DNA of 64,000 bases from Chelonoidis abingdonii. Its lineage: Eukaryota > Chordata > Testudines > Testudinidae. Location of the stretch: the NCBI RefSeq assembly GCF_003597395.2, contig NC_133769.1:175183780-175247779 (forward strand), written 5' to 3'. The translations under genes and the position numbers were made by a program. This document shows positions 45,060-57,329 of this stretch, piece after piece (position 1 is the first letter of the stretch; the number at the start of each line of letters is the position of its first letter). A model generated the notes under the pieces. The model was given only the letters and a program-made list of their open reading frames with translations. It did not search any database and was not told where the DNA came from.

Positions 45060-45470
45060 AGATGATTGAGAAGCAATTGTATTGCAGTATATAAATATGT
45101 TCATGGTGAGACAATACCAGGTACTAAAATGCAGCTTGATCTAATACAGAAAGGGACAACATGAACCAATGGCTGGAAGCTGAAGCAAGACAAATTCAAA
45201 TCAAATACAGCACTTATTATTATTATTATAGTATTATTATTATTTTATTATTATTATATTATTAACACAGAAGGTAGTTAGCCACTGGAACAAACTATCA
45301 AGGGAAGTGAGGGATTCTCCATCTCTTGATGTCTGCAGAGCAAGACTGGATGCCTTTCTGGTAGATATGGTTTAGCTGACCACAAAATATTGGGCTCAAT
45401 ATAATGGCCTATGATATATAGGCAAGTCAATCAGATGATGTAATGGTCCTTTCCTACAAGGCCCCACAAG
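45060..45470 (+). mobile_element. CR1 LINE 3' end, old copy
   Basis: Matches the CR1 C-terminal/3'-UTR text: CAGTATATAAATATGTTCAT (YKY-like region), GGACAACATGAACCAATGGC, then GTAGTTAGCCACTGGAACAA, AGGGAAGTGAGGGATTCTCC, AAGACTGGATGCCTTTCTGG and CCTTTCCTACAAGGCC. A (TTA)n microsatellite at 45216-45262 has expanded inside it. 5'-truncated, non-coding. Confidence 0.8.
45216..45262 (+). repeat. (TTA)n microsatellite
   Basis: Imperfect run of TTA units, likely length-variable, located within the CR1 fragment. Confidence 0.9.
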
Positions 45471-48239
45471 TCCTTGAACCCACAGTCTACAAAATTGCCA
45501 AGTAGCTAGCACCTCCATGCTACCATCTAGCAGTAGCAGTACATGCCTTGTGTTCCATTGCCCATGACCCACTGAGGACACATATTATGGGCGTCCCACC
45601 TCAATTGGTCTGATAGGCAGCAGCTTTATGGCTTCTGATTGACTCCCCATCCTGTATAAACCCAAGAGATGTTTCCAGAAACATGCAGGTAAAGAGATCT
45701 CCTGTAGATGCCATTCCTGTGCTGACCTCGACTTGACATCCATGATTTGGCCCCTGAAACCTGGCTCGTACTGACTCTAGTCTAGAATCTGACTACGAAC
45801 TCCTCTGCTACTCCCAGCCTCAGTTTGCCTTTGACCCTGACACTTTTGAGTTTAAAATCTATGATGATGTAAGGCAATGAAGAAACAGGTCCTTTGTTTT
45901 TTCAAGAGCATGTTTTGTGGTGATCAAAATGTTTTATTGAGGAGAATCAGTTGACAGTTAAGAAAAGCCATGCTGCATCCATGAAAACATATATCGTGGA
46001 TGTCAAACAGTACAAAGGCTGTCAGTAATTACTGCATATGGTGCTTGAATATAGTGATATGCCCTGAAAGGAAAAGCCACAGGAAACAAAAACCCACATT
46101 CATGTGCTTTAGGACATATATTGAGGAAAAAAATAGACCAAATATCTTGTGCAGCATTCAGTCTGCCTAGTCTTTGGTATGTCACTTATTTCAAGTGTGT
46201 GTCTTACGCACTGTTTGGAAAAAAGCCACCAAACCATCCATTTACATAGCAGCAGGTATGTTTACTAATTAGTTCATTTATTTAAAATGATGTATAAATC
46301 ATGCAAGATGCTACTTGGTTTATCTAATCTACCCATGTATTAATGCTGCGCTCATCACTGTAGTATCTGAGTTCTTATGAGTCATACTGCGACAGAAGAT
46401 GCTACATGTATACAAGTAAGGCTCTGACAAGATTTGTGCCACCCTCAGGAAAAACCTCCTCAGGTGGTCTGTTGTGCCATGCAAATGATTCTGTTAAAAG
46501 AATGATATGAATAAGATGAATTATAAAGTGCTCAGGAACATTAAGCCACTTAAGTTTCTCAGCTTGCAGAACATTTCTGACCTTATAATTTTGAATACAT
46601 TGGTTTGAAAAGACATGCATTATGTACAGTTTCGTAGAACATTTGATATGTGATGGCAGGCAAAAAGAATACGGAGTCATTGGGGACTCCTTTCAACAGT
46701 TACATTCAGAAAGGTTTACAAGAAGCACTGCATCATTAGAGAAGTGAAGAAAAAAAACGTATGTGGGTCAAGAAACAAAACACTTTCAAATTTATTTGGA
46801 CTTCCTTTTGGTGTAAAGCAGAAAACCAAGGTAACTGGGTTATTAAGACACTAGTCAATCTGCCCACACCACCACCTGAGATCTTGTTCTCAGTTATGGT
46901 AAAGCCCTTTACACCACTTTGATACCGTAAAGGGGTCACAATATGGATGTAAGTGTAACTGTCATGTCAACGTAATGCTGGAGTAGCATAAAGGGTAAAT
47001 CAGAGTACCTGAGAATTCAGTCTGAAACATCTGAATAATGGCTGTGTTTGAATGATGTAGATAATGTGAAATGTATTAAAAACCAACGTATAGACACGGG
47101 ACCTGATTTGCCACAGCTTTGCATATGTCAGTTATATACACCTGTGCAAAGTGGGTATAAAATGCCATCAAAAGAACAACAGCATTTTATACTCCCTTAC
47201 ACAGGTTGTATATGACTCCATTAGGTGCAAGGCAATATAGGATCAGGTCTCTCAAATGTTTTGGAATACTGCTTGTCTTGATTTCTTCTGATCTTCAAAA
47301 TTATGTGAACAAACAGTAGATCCTGTGCTCTGGTTACTTAATTTTTACTCTGTAGCACCCATCTTAGTCTTTAAGAATCGTGTGTGTGTGTGTGATTAAC
47401 ATACTAAATGTGTCAATCCTGTGATTAGTGCTATATAAATCACCATGATAAAATTAAATAGATAGTATTCCCATTCAAACAAAGCCTTTTATTTATACTA
47501 TAAAGGGTAAGCAGAGAATGAGAGAAGGATGAAAGCTAAGATTGTACTAGAAACCTCAGTAAAAAGTAGAAATGGTCCCAAATCAGAAATTTGCATCTGA
47601 ATACACACACAAAAAATGTTGTGACTCATTCCCATCCTGTTATGGGGAAGTTTGGATGTGAATACTCTTCAAGAGCTGCACTTCATTACAGCTGGCCAGT
47701 TTCTAATTGAAGGCAGATTTTTTTTTTTTTAATACTAGAAAAAGATTGTTCAATTTTACAGATGCTCTAAGATTGTGTATTGAATTGATATGATCGCAGT
47801 CACTGGCTGTCACAGTAAAACTCAATATCCAAACTCCCTCTGGCATTTGAGCAGTGGTAACCTGACAGCAGTATCTGAAATTTACTCAAAAATAAAACTT
47901 GAACACTTCAATGATTTTCTGTTGGAGTCCAAAGACTTTCCTGAAGCACTGACGCAAACAGTGTAGTTCTTGCATACCCCACTGTGTAGATGTTAAGACC
48001 TAACTGGGCAAAACAATTCATTTGTCAACTTATCTTCTTGTGGAGCTTTCCAGCAAGAGGGTATTGATGCAGTGCTGCTGTCTGGAACTGAATGTTACTG
48101 GCATGTATGCCTTTTTCTTGATACTATTAGATTCCCTATAAATGCAGACAACCATGCCTGTGGATCTAGTTTAGTGGCACTGTCACAGGGACACCTTGAA
48201 CAGTGCCTCTGGCTTTCCTAAAACAAAAGTCACAGAAGT
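45471..48239. other. No gene seen; one long palindromic repeat
   Basis: About 47097-47250 (GGGACCTGATTTGCCACAGC ... GTATAAAATGCCATC / GCATTTTATACTCCC ... AGGATCAGGTCTC) is a decayed hairpin repeat. (GT)n at about 47378-47392 and T10 near 47720. No exon supported. Confidence 0.55.
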
Positions 48240-48336
48240 TTCTCTCTCTCTCTCTCAAGAATGAAATATGAAGAGTTTATTTGTCCTCCACTGAACTGGG
48301 AAAGAACATATACCAAAATCTCTCTCTCTCTCTCTA
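48240..48336 (+). repeat. Two (TC)n tracts
   Basis: TC runs at about 48239-48256 and 48320-48336, 65 bp apart, directly upstream of the CR1 fragment. Confidence 0.85.
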
Positions 48337-48344
48337 ACTAGATC

Positions 48345-48772
48345 ATAGAGTTGAAGGCCAGAAGGGACTACTAGATCATCTAGACTGACCTCTTCCAACA
48401 CCACCCAGCACCCACATACTAAACACAACAACCAAAACTAGACCAAAGTATTACAACCCACAGGAGATTAGACTACTATGTGCCACAGGTAGACAGTAGT
48501 GAAGGGACCAACATGTACCAGTGCCCAAGGCAGGGTCCTGCAGGGACATGATTAAGTGAGATATACCCAAATAATCTTTGCAAGTGAACCATGCCCACAT
48601 GCTGCAGAGGAAGTGGAGTGTGTGGGGGGGAAACAAAGTCACTGCCTATCTGGCCTGGGGGGAAATTCCTTCCCATCATCACATATGGCGATCAGTTAGA
48701 TCCTGTGCATGTGAGCAAGAATGAGCCAGCCAACCATCTGAGAAAGAGAATGCTTGGTACCACAAATGGAGC
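48345..48772 (-). mobile_element. CR1 LINE 3' end, minus strand
   Basis: Reads as the reverse complement of the CR1 3' region: TCATAGAGTTGAAGGCCAGA, GGGACTACTAGATCATCTAG, ACTGACCTC at the 3' end, then CATGCTGCAGAGGAAG, GGGGGAAATTCCTTCCCATC and CATATGGCGATCAGTTAGAT. The same blocks occur in the opposite strand in the copy at 49128-50277 (CTCTGCAGACGTGG; GGAAAATTTTCCTCC; GATCACCATTTTGAGG). 5'-truncated. Confidence 0.88.
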
Positions 48773-48915
48773 TCTGTTTTGAAGACCAGCACTGCCAACT
48801 GCTTTTCAAACTTTGTCAGAAGAAATCACTTCACCCACCACACGAACGCTTCTACAGCTGGAGTGAAGATTTGTATGAGAGCACAGACACACTACACAAC
48901 AATCTAGGACATACA
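48773..48915. other. Spacer between CR1 and Harbinger element
   Basis: Unassigned; ends with the ACA target duplication of the next element. Confidence 0.5.
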
Positions 48916-51161
48916 GGCCTGCTCTACACTACGCGTTTAAACCGATTATAGCAGCGTTAAACCGATTTAACGCTGTACCCGTCCACACTACGAGGCCCTT
49001 TATAGCGATATAAAGGGCTCTTTAAATTGGTTTCTGTACTCCTCCCCAACGAGAGGAGGAGCGCTAAAATCAGTATTACCATATCGGATTAGGGTTAGTG
49101 TGGCCGCAAATCGATGGTATTGGCCTCTGAAAAGTGCTAGGTCATGCACTTAGAGATCTATAATAAGAATTTAGATATACTATTGGGGATGCATCGTTGA
49201 AGCACAGTAGGAGGAGAAGACCTTGGGTGACTGGTTGATAGCAGGATGTCTATGAGCCGCCAAGCGATACTGGCGTTAAAAAAGAAATGCGTGTCTTAGG
49301 GTGCATCGGGCGAGATATTTCCAGCAAGGATAAGCAGAGGGTAGTACGTGTAGTATAAGACGCTGGTGAGACCCCACCTGGAATATTGTGTGCAAGTTGC
49401 TGGGTCCCATGTTACGGAAGGCAATGAATTCAAACTGGAACAGGTTCAGAGACGGCGCCTACTAGATGATCCGAGGAATGGAGAACCCTGCCTTATGAAG
49501 GAGACTCAAAGCGCTTGGCTGTTTAGCCTAGCCAAAAAGAAGGTTGTGGGGGATATGCTTGTCTATATAAATATATCAGGGGATTAACGTTAGGAGAGAG
49601 ATGAGATTGTATTTAAGTTTTAGTAACTAATGTAGGCCAAAGGACAATGGGTACAAACTGGATATAGGAAGTTTAGACTTGAAAATTAAACGAGGTTTCT
49701 ACCATTAGGGGAGTGAAGTTGCTGGAACAAGGCCATTCGAGGGAAGTGTGGTGCAAAAGTACTTATCTGGGCTTTAAGACTAAGCTTGATAAGTATATGG
49801 AGGGGCTGATATATGGGATAGTTTAATTTGAGGCAATTGATCTTGGATTTTTATCAGCGTATAAGTCTGCTCAATGGTCTGTGGAGGGATGGTTGGATGG
49901 GATGGGAAGCTGAGTTAACTGCAGAGAATTCTTTCGCCTGGGTGCTGGCCGGTGAGCTCTTGCCCACATGCTCAGGGGTTAGCTGATCACCATTTTGAGG
50001 TCCCGGGAAGGAAAATTTTCCTCCAGGGCGGATTGGCAGGGCCCTGGAGGTTTTTCGCCTTCCTCTGCAGACGTGGGGTGGGTTGCCTTGCTGGTTGATT
50101 CTCCTGCAGCTTGAGGTCTTCAAACCACAATTTTGTGACTTCAATAACTCAGTCATGTGTTAGGGGTTGTTATAAAAGTGTATGGTAGGGTCTGTGGCCT
50201 TCTTTGTGGGCAGTGAAGGCTCAGACTAGATCATCATATTCGGTCCCTTCTACCTTCCAAGTCTATGATCTATGGTAGCTCCAGGAAGGGTTTGGGGAGG
50301 AGGAAGCACGGAAGATGGGTTGTTGCAGGGGAACCCCTGTGAATGGCATGCAGCTCATCAAATTCTGCGGATCTGACCGGAGCCAGCTGTGCTTCGATAC
50401 ACTGGTTCTCTAGCACACTTGGTGCCATAATCTAGGCAGGACTGACTCTAATTATTTAGAAATCATAAAAGGAGTGACTTTGACTCAGGAAGTCATTCCC
50501 AGTTTTGGCCTTTGGCGGCCCTCCCGCACTCCGTCAGCCAGGGTCACCCAATATAGCAGACAGGCAATACAGAACCGAACAAATAACCGTCATCTTACTT
50601 GCCAATTACAATGGCCGAAGACGGTACAGGAAATGACTGGGATAATCCCACTCTGCTATCATGCAAAGAAATGAATGCTGCTGTGTAGGCGGCTGCGAGT
50701 ACGGCCTCTTGCCCGCCAAGGCATCCCAGTACACATACGGTGACTGGTAAAAAAAAAAGCTGAATGTCCTTCCCATTGGTTGCCGTTGCTATGGCATCTG
50801 CCAGGGCCAATCCAGGGAAAGGGAGGCTAAATGATTGTCTGCCATGCTTTCCCGGAGGGAAAGGAATGAAGTGACGACATTTACCCAGAAACCACCACGC
50901 GACAATGATTTGCCCCATCAGCCACTGGGATCTCAAATCCAGAATTCAAGGGGTGGGGAGAATGGTGCGGGAACTATAAGATAGCTACGGAATAGCTACC
51001 CACTGTGCAACACTCCGGAAATCGACGCTAGCCTCGGACCATGGACGCACACCGCCGAATTAATGTGCTTAGTGTGGCCGCATGCACTCGACTTTATACA
51101 ATCTGTTTTACAAAACAGTTTATGTAAAAAATCGGAATAATCCCATAGTGTAAACATACCC
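48916..51161. mobile_element. Non-autonomous Harbinger-type element, split by CR1
   Basis: Ends GGCCTGCTCTACACTACG (left) and CATAGTGTAAACATACCC (right), imperfect inverted repeats, flanked by ACA at 48913-48915 and 51162-51164; a 3-bp duplication is typical of PIF/Harbinger. The left 200 bp (TTAAACCGATTTAACGCTG, CCCTTTATAGCGATATAAAG) are the inverse of the right end of the element at 57330-59417, and 50281-51161 is the inverse of that element's left part, so the two are the same family in opposite orientation. The inner kilobase of the other copy is missing here and a CR1 sits in its place. No transposase frame. CpG-rich relative to flanks. Confidence 0.82.
49128..50277 (+). mobile_element. 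5'-truncated CR1 LINE nested in Harbinger element
   Basis: About 1.15 kb from within the reverse transcriptase to the 3' end. Recognisable protein blocks: LVDSRMSMSRQ near 49230-49262, MRPHLEYCVQ at 49366-49395, FKLEQVQRR near 49429-49455 and LFSLAKKKVVGDML near 49520-49561. The 3' UTR has TTTTCCTCCAGGGCGGATTG, CCTGGAGGTTTTTCGCCTTC, GACTAGATCATCATATTCGG and ends with CTATGATCTATGG, the CR1 3' octamer-like end. Frameshifts and stops make it inactive. The open frame 49366-49587 is the tail of its ORF2. Confidence 0.92.
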
Positions 51162-54154
51162 ACAGTTTTTAAAAGATTTCCAAATAACTGAAACTTCACA
51201 AGGAAAGTAATTACCTATTCTGGAGGTTCACCAGGGAAGCCCTGATTAATACCCCAGTCTTACTGAAAAATGCAATGGAATCTTTAAAAACTGTGAGTGG
51301 TCAGGATCTCATTATTACATCACACTCCAACAACAGAACTCACTAGCAGAATGCTGTAGTAATAGTTCAGCATTGACCCAAGGGGAATTAGAATCCTGAA
51401 TGACTAATACCAATTCCTAAAAGCATGCTGGGTTTCTCTTAGCATGTGTCTTATACAGCTACTAACAAGACGAAGCTCTGCTTAGCTTGAAAGAACTGAT
51501 GAAATCATTACTCAAGGTGGTATGACCGTAGGCATCTTTTATGTTACTTTTATACCATTATGGCCATTAATGTAGCCTATGCCTATCGCTGTTGGAACAA
51601 TTTGTTTTTGTCTGGGGATAATGAAACAATGTCTGTTTACAGTTTTTTCATTATCCGACTGTGCTGTGGAGATTTGTTGCTGCTTAATTACAGCTAACCC
51701 TTTAGGACACATAAGTAGTCTTTAAATCACACATCAAATGAGCATTTTGAGCACTTCCCAAAGCCATTAATAAAATCAAGAATTCCCCTCTCCCCTCTAT
51801 TTTCTGCTGAGTTGCAACACATAAGATGTAAAACCACAACAGGGCGTCTCAGACTTGTTGGCATCATCAAAATTTATGGTCACTTCCTTCTGTGAATATT
51901 TGTCTCCTGTGTTGAAGGGAAAGGAAAAGCAGATATTTGTCCATTTCTAATAAGCAGGTATAAAATGGAAACCAGTGGAGTTGGGTTTTGTTGGCTTTTT
52001 CTAGGTATACATTTTCTGTGTGTGAACCTGTTTTTTTGGCGACCAACAAAACCAAAGTAGTAGACGAGAGTACTCTCATCGGGGCCAGACCCAGACCCAG
52101 CAACAAATGCCTGATTTTCTATAGCTGAAGAGCCTTCAAAATAGGCTGCCTTGAAGGACTAGTGCACTTCCCCTGAGTGGGATCCAAAAGCAACTCTACA
52201 TCCTGCAGGAGGGGAACCTTAAAAAAAAATGAAGGGACTTCTGTGTGACATCATTATATGTGGGAGCTAAACCAGGAGCAAATGTGAGCAAGAGAGAGAA
52301 GCTAAGATATTAAAGATACTTTTGTGTAGTTCTTGTCCAGCTGTTTGGTCTGAAGCAATCCCACTCCTGGGTCAAGTACAGTAATGTTTAGTCAGATATG
52401 TCAATATAGAGTCAACTGCCTGAAGCTAAGAGATACTGCATAAATTGTGGCTTTTGTCTGCCAGAAATTCATCTCACAGAATGTCCAGTGAAACTTTCCA
52501 CAGAAATGCAGGCCTGGTTTCTGGCTTATCTACTCACAGAGTGGCATGTGCACTGAAGTTAACAGAGGCAGCTCTCCTCAGTTTGAGGGACTAGCAACAA
52601 AAATTTTCATTGTTACTGTGTCAAATGTGTTCAAGACTGTTACCATGAGCTGGCAAGTGTCAGACTAGTTGTCCGCTATGGTAGGATAAGTAGTTTTAAT
52701 GCTACAAATGAATAAACACTGACACCCAGATCTTCTCAGGTATTTAGGAACCTAACTCCCGTTGAGTATCCAGAAACATGTTGGTGCCCTGCACATGTCC
52801 CTGACAAGGTGACATATCTATTTGGTGTTTTAGGGAAAAATTCTTCTCAGTACCAGATGCACCAAGAACTACTTTGTGTGCTATGAGCTGGCTTCATTCC
52901 AACTTTGCCCTTTGAATAAGTTCTGTACTGAATTTTACGTACAGATTTCCTTTCAGTCTGAAAGTTCAACACACCAAAGCTGAGCAGCCAGCATAAAACT
53001 ACCAGCATAACATCACACATTTCATATATATTGCACATAGCCCATTTTTTTGTCTGCTAGACAGACAGGCCCATCTTCAGAATTTGGCACAGTGCAATTA
53101 ATCCTTGAGAGAAGGAAAAGTTAAGGTAGCAGAAGAAACAAGTTTAGAAGTTCTACAGTTTCAAATATTGTAATTAAACTCTCAACCAGACAAGTTTCAC
53201 CTGTCTTGCGGTTTAAATTAACTTTTTACACAGTCCAGACATTAGCATCAACATAATGAATAATGGTATTTTTTCCTCTATATTGTGCATTATACACATC
53301 AGCAGTCCAGTGGCAAATTTTATAGCCAGAGGAAATAGAGTGAGAAATGCCTTCTCTATTGTTTTTGACATTATAAACAATTTCAGGAAGGAGTTCAGGA
53401 CAGAAGGCAACATAGCTTTTTTCAAATAGATTTATTTGTAAGAAAAGAAAAATCTGTTAGCAATGGGAGGGCGAGAGTGTAATCAGGTAATTGAATGACC
53501 CATTACGCAACCCACTGGCCTGGCACCAGACAAATTCTGATCTGGTATGCCAGATGTTATATAACCACTTTGCTATAGCACTCCAACCAGACTTGTATAA
53601 TCAATGAGATTCATCCACAGTCAATTCCTGAGGTGATAGCACAATGAGGAACAAAACAGATTCCAAAGGAGAAAATATCAAAAGACAGCAGTGAAGTAAA
53701 AAAACAAAAAAAATTGCAACAAACATTGCTTTGGACTACCTAGTTTTTTTTTTATGCATTGTAACCAAAAACTATCACATTCCATGAATTGGTAGAGGGA
53801 ACAGACTGTGGAAATGGCATGCCAGGATCAAGCAGCTGTTAGTACAGCTATATATATATGGTTGAGAGTGACTTAAGGGTAAAATACATTACTGTGCTGT
53901 TATATTAATACCACAACTAAGCATTAAAAACCCAGGAGATTCAGAGTCCAATAAAATTTAAAAGAAAATCAAACATATTCAGCTAATTAAATGCACACTT
54001 TGGGCACCCAAATGACCTTAATTCTACCCTGAAGAGATGTCATTCAATGAACCATAAAATTATACTTAATGCATGGTAAAGTTTGTCATTTCAGATTAAA
54101 TTTATTTTAAAAGACATCATAGTTCTAATTTATTCCCTCAACTCATTATTATTT
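51162..54154. other. No gene seen
   Basis: Unassigned AT-rich DNA. About 52735-52790 (GATCTTCTCAGGTATTTAGG) resembles one arm of the palindromic family; a short (TA)n occurs near 53850. Nothing coding supported. Confidence 0.55.
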
Positions 54155-54265
54155 GTTTGTTTTTGTGCTAGCACCTTACCCCAGTGACAGTCCAAGACCA
54201 CATATTTTAGGCATTATATAAACACAGAACAAAGAGACAATCCTTGCCTCAGGTAGTTTACAAGC
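54155..54265 (-). mobile_element. L2/MIR-type 3' tail
   Basis: Minus-strand text CTTGTAAACTACCTGAGGCA, AGGATTGTCTCTTTGTTCTG, TGTTTATATAATGCC, followed by GGGGTAAGGTGCTAGCAC: the usual L2/MIR tail, as at 17325 and 29125. Confidence 0.7.
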
Positions 54266-55112
54266 TCTGAACACTTCTATAGGGCAGAGTTTAGGTTATT
54301 TAGGTGTCTGAACTGTGCATTTGCAAAACTTAACATAAGCTAGAATTGCTGGAACAGTTGTTATGGATGACAGTGATACTGTGGTTTAGTATATACCCAC
54401 TATGACAAGACCTGTAGTGACAGTAACAAAACTTCAGAGAAGTAACAGTAGAATATTTCTTTCATTGTATATGTACATATTTAAAAGCAAAGTACATTTG
54501 GCTTAAAAAGTAATACATAATAATACCTTTAAGCAGCACCAGCAGAAGCAACAATCATCTTCTCTTTTCAGCATGTCTGTATACCTGAATAGTGGCCATT
54601 GAGGAGGGTGAGGGGAATTACCAAAATAGTTATATTATAAACTAACTTGCTTTTCTCTCAAACATAACAGAAGGGCTGCAGGGTCAGGAGCAGAGACCAC
54701 CTTTGCCTGATTGCATTCTTCACCAATATGAAGGAGCATATGGAACATGGCTGTGCTCATCAAGATCTGGCAACAATTAGACCTAAAGCTCACCTAAAAC
54801 AAATAAGGTTATATATAACAGGAATGATAATTAACTTCATTGCCAGCACCAGACAGGTTTCTGCCTCTAGATGGTAGCGACAGCATTTCTGATGTAAGGT
54901 AGCTCTTTTCTGACTCTCACTCTTCCTACTTCTTTCTTTAGTTTCTTTATATATGTTTGTTTCAGATACCTAGAAGAAAGGATCAACCAAGTATAAAGTA
55001 TTATTTCATACATCAGGGCTGCTGCTGACTACAAAGCAACTGGTCTTTTTTTGAAGGCAAGCAATTACTACTGAATCAGTGTGAGCAGTTTTTATGAAGA
55101 ATGGTGGTATTT
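54266..55112. other. No gene seen
   Basis: Unassigned; no supported features. Confidence 0.6.
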
Positions 55113-55117
55113 GACCC

Positions 55118-56151
55118 TGTCATGATACAATTCCCCACTCTGAACCTTAGCGTCCAAAAGATGGGGTACCAGCATGAATTCCTCTAAGCTTGATTACCAG
55201 CTTAGGACCTGTAGCGCTGCCATCAACCAGGAATTCCAGTGCCTGGTACACTCTGGTCCCCCCAAAACCTTGCCCGGGGACCGCCAAGACCCAGACCCTC
55301 TGGATCTTGCCACAAGGAAAGTAAACCCTTTCCCTCACCGTTGCCTCTCCCAGGCTTCCCTCCCTGGCTTACCCTGGAAGATCACTGTGATTCAAACTCC
55401 TTGAATCTTAAACAGAGAGGAAAATGCACCTTCCCCCTCCTTCTCTCTCCCCCTCCAAACTCTCCCTGAGAGAGACAGTAATCCTAACACAGAGAGAAAT
55501 TAGCCTTTCTCTCCCCCTTCCCTCTCCCCTTCCCCTTTCCCCACCAATTCCCTGGTGAATCCAGACCCGTCCCCTAGGGTCTCACATCAGAATTAAAAAA
55601 AAACAATCAGGTTCTTAAACAAGAAACTTTTAATTAAAGAGAGAAAACCAGTAAAAATTATCTTTGTAAATTTAAAATGGAATAGTTACAGGGTCTTTCA
55701 GCTATAGACCACTGGGAATACCCTCCCAGCCTAAGTATACCAGTACAAATTAAAATCTTTTCAGCAAAATACCAATTTGAACTCCTTTCAGCCAAATACA
55801 CATTTGAACTCCTCCCAGCCAAATGCACATTTGCAAATAAAGAAAACAAACATAAGCCTAACTCGCCATCTACCTAGTACTTACTATTTGGAATTTATAA
55901 GAACCTGTATCAGGGAGATTGGAGAGAAACCTGGTTGCACGTCTGGGTCCCTCTGAGCCCCCAGAGTGAACAACAACCAAAAACTAACAGCACACACAGA
56001 AACTTCCCTCCCTCAAGATTTGAAAGTATCCTGTCTCCTGATTGGTTCTCCAGTTAGGTGACAGCCAGGCCTACTGAACTTGTTAACCCTGTATAGTCAA
56101 AGAGATATAAAGTACTTCTGTGCTATTAACTTTTCTTATCTGTTTATGACA
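55118..56151 (+). mobile_element. 1-kb solo LTR with perfect 5-bp duplication
   Basis: A 1034-bp element, TGTCATGATACAATTCCCC ... CTTATCTGTTTATGACA, TG...CA ends within a TGTCAT/ATGACA inverted pair, flanked by GACCC at 55113-55117 and 56152-56156. The 5' part (CCCCACTCTGAACCTTAGCG) resembles that of 21282-22024 (CCCCACTCTGAACTTTAGGG) and the 3' parts also match, so the two are subfamilies of one LTR group. The middle has three short near-identical phrases (GCCAAATACACATTTGAACT type, about 55740-55835). No internal retroviral genes. Open frames 55174-55404 and 55239-55469 are within the LTR. Confidence 0.92.
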
Positions 56152-56697
56152 GACCCTTCTTAATTCATTTATACCAAGAGCTCCAGAAAGACCTCTTATC
56201 TTTCCATAGTCCCTCAGAATGTCTCTATTTATACTCAGATTCCATTTATCCGACTCACCTGTCACTCTCAGTATGTGCAGTGCATGTTTCCTAAACTCTA
56301 TCAATATGTTCAAACAATTGGTAGGAAAATATATTCTAAATATATATACACAGAATTTGCTTCTAGTGAACACCTGTTCAAAGTTTCCCTCATCCGTATG
56401 ACATCTTTGTTGGATTATTAACATTTATATTGGGTATTCCATTTAAAAACATGTAGCAGGGGGAGTATGTGTGTTGTGTAGTGGTGATGGTTGGGGAAGA
56501 ATCATAATGGGCAATGAAATAAGCAGAAACAAGGATTTTTTTTTTAAAGAAGTTGTATGTTCTTAGGCAAAGTAGAAAAATCTTAGTATATATCCTGTCA
56601 TCTCATTATGTATGTATCTTTGTAAGTGTGCACTACTGTGGTAGCTGAGAACCATTCATGAGAAACAAGACAATTTTCTCTTCCAGCTGGCACACTC
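56152..56697. other. No gene seen
   Basis: Unassigned; the 113-codon reverse frame 56083-56424 starts in the LTR flank and has no recognisable domain. Confidence 0.5.
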
Positions 56698-56700
56698 TTA

Positions 56701-56940
56701 GGGTATGTCTTCACTACCGGCCAGATCAGCAGGCAGTGATCGATCCAGTGGGGTTGATCTATCATGTCTAGTCTAGACATGATAAATCAATCCCCGAGTG
56801 CTCTCCTGTCGATTCCTGTATTCCAACTTGGCGAGAGGCGCAGACACAGTCGACAGGGGAGTGGCAGCAATCAACTCACCGTAGAGAATACACCGCGGTA
56901 AGTAGATCTAAGTATGTCGACTTTAGCTACGTTATTCACA
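56701..56940 (+). mobile_element. Harbinger-type MITE, right end incomplete
   Basis: Begins GGGTATGTCTTCACTACC directly after TTA (56698-56700), the canonical PIF/Harbinger target, with another TTA at 56941-56943. The body has a palindromic centre (CATGTCTAGTCTAGACATGA at 56764-56783) and GTCGACAGGGGAGTGGC, AGTATGTCGACTTTAGC phrases shared with 10997-11212. The right side does not show the expected inverse of the left terminus, so the element is probably truncated and the second TTA may be coincidence. Confidence 0.7.
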
Positions 56941-57329
56941 TTAGTGTCTGTGGATAATTATGTGTTTGAACGAGTCATTACAGGAAAGCTAACATGAAGC
57001 ACTCTGGCTAGTATGGAAGTTGTGAATGTGACGAAGGTGGTGGACATTCGTATTTCATCTGGCAAGGTGTTGCATAGTATTAGTCCATCTCCTGTGAACG
57101 TTCTGTTTCTTGAAGAACAGATTCTCCCCCTATTTCCCCACAGTCTGTTTCTTTGGTGGAATGAGGTGTCAAGTTGGGTCACTATTGTGGAAAGGATATA
57201 TAATCTCAGGGAACTGGGGCCAATGCTATCCCAGGGATTTGACGGGAAGGGAACATCGGCACAGTGACCTGGGAATGGGATCTGTTCAATGAGAAGCAAG
57301 GATTGGCAAAAGAGAAAGATGTATTCCCA
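56941..57329. other. Unassigned sequence between two Harbinger-type elements
   Basis: Contains an 84-codon open frame on the + strand (57013-57267) opposed by a 113-codon frame on the minus strand. Neither has a domain I recognise. Text such as GGTGGACATTCGTATTTCAT and TGGCAAGGTGTTGCATAGTA looks repeat-like, perhaps a LINE 3' UTR. Confidence 0.35.

Noticed and set aside
45216..45262. Short direct repeats resembling a CRISPR-like or regulatory array
   Set aside because: A simple (TTA)n microsatellite inside a CR1 fragment; CRISPR is not expected in vertebrate nuclear DNA.
21282..56151. LTRs at 21282 and 55118 as one 35-kb provirus
   Set aside because: Each has its own perfect duplication (CTGCA, GACCC) and the sequence between them has no retroviral genes.
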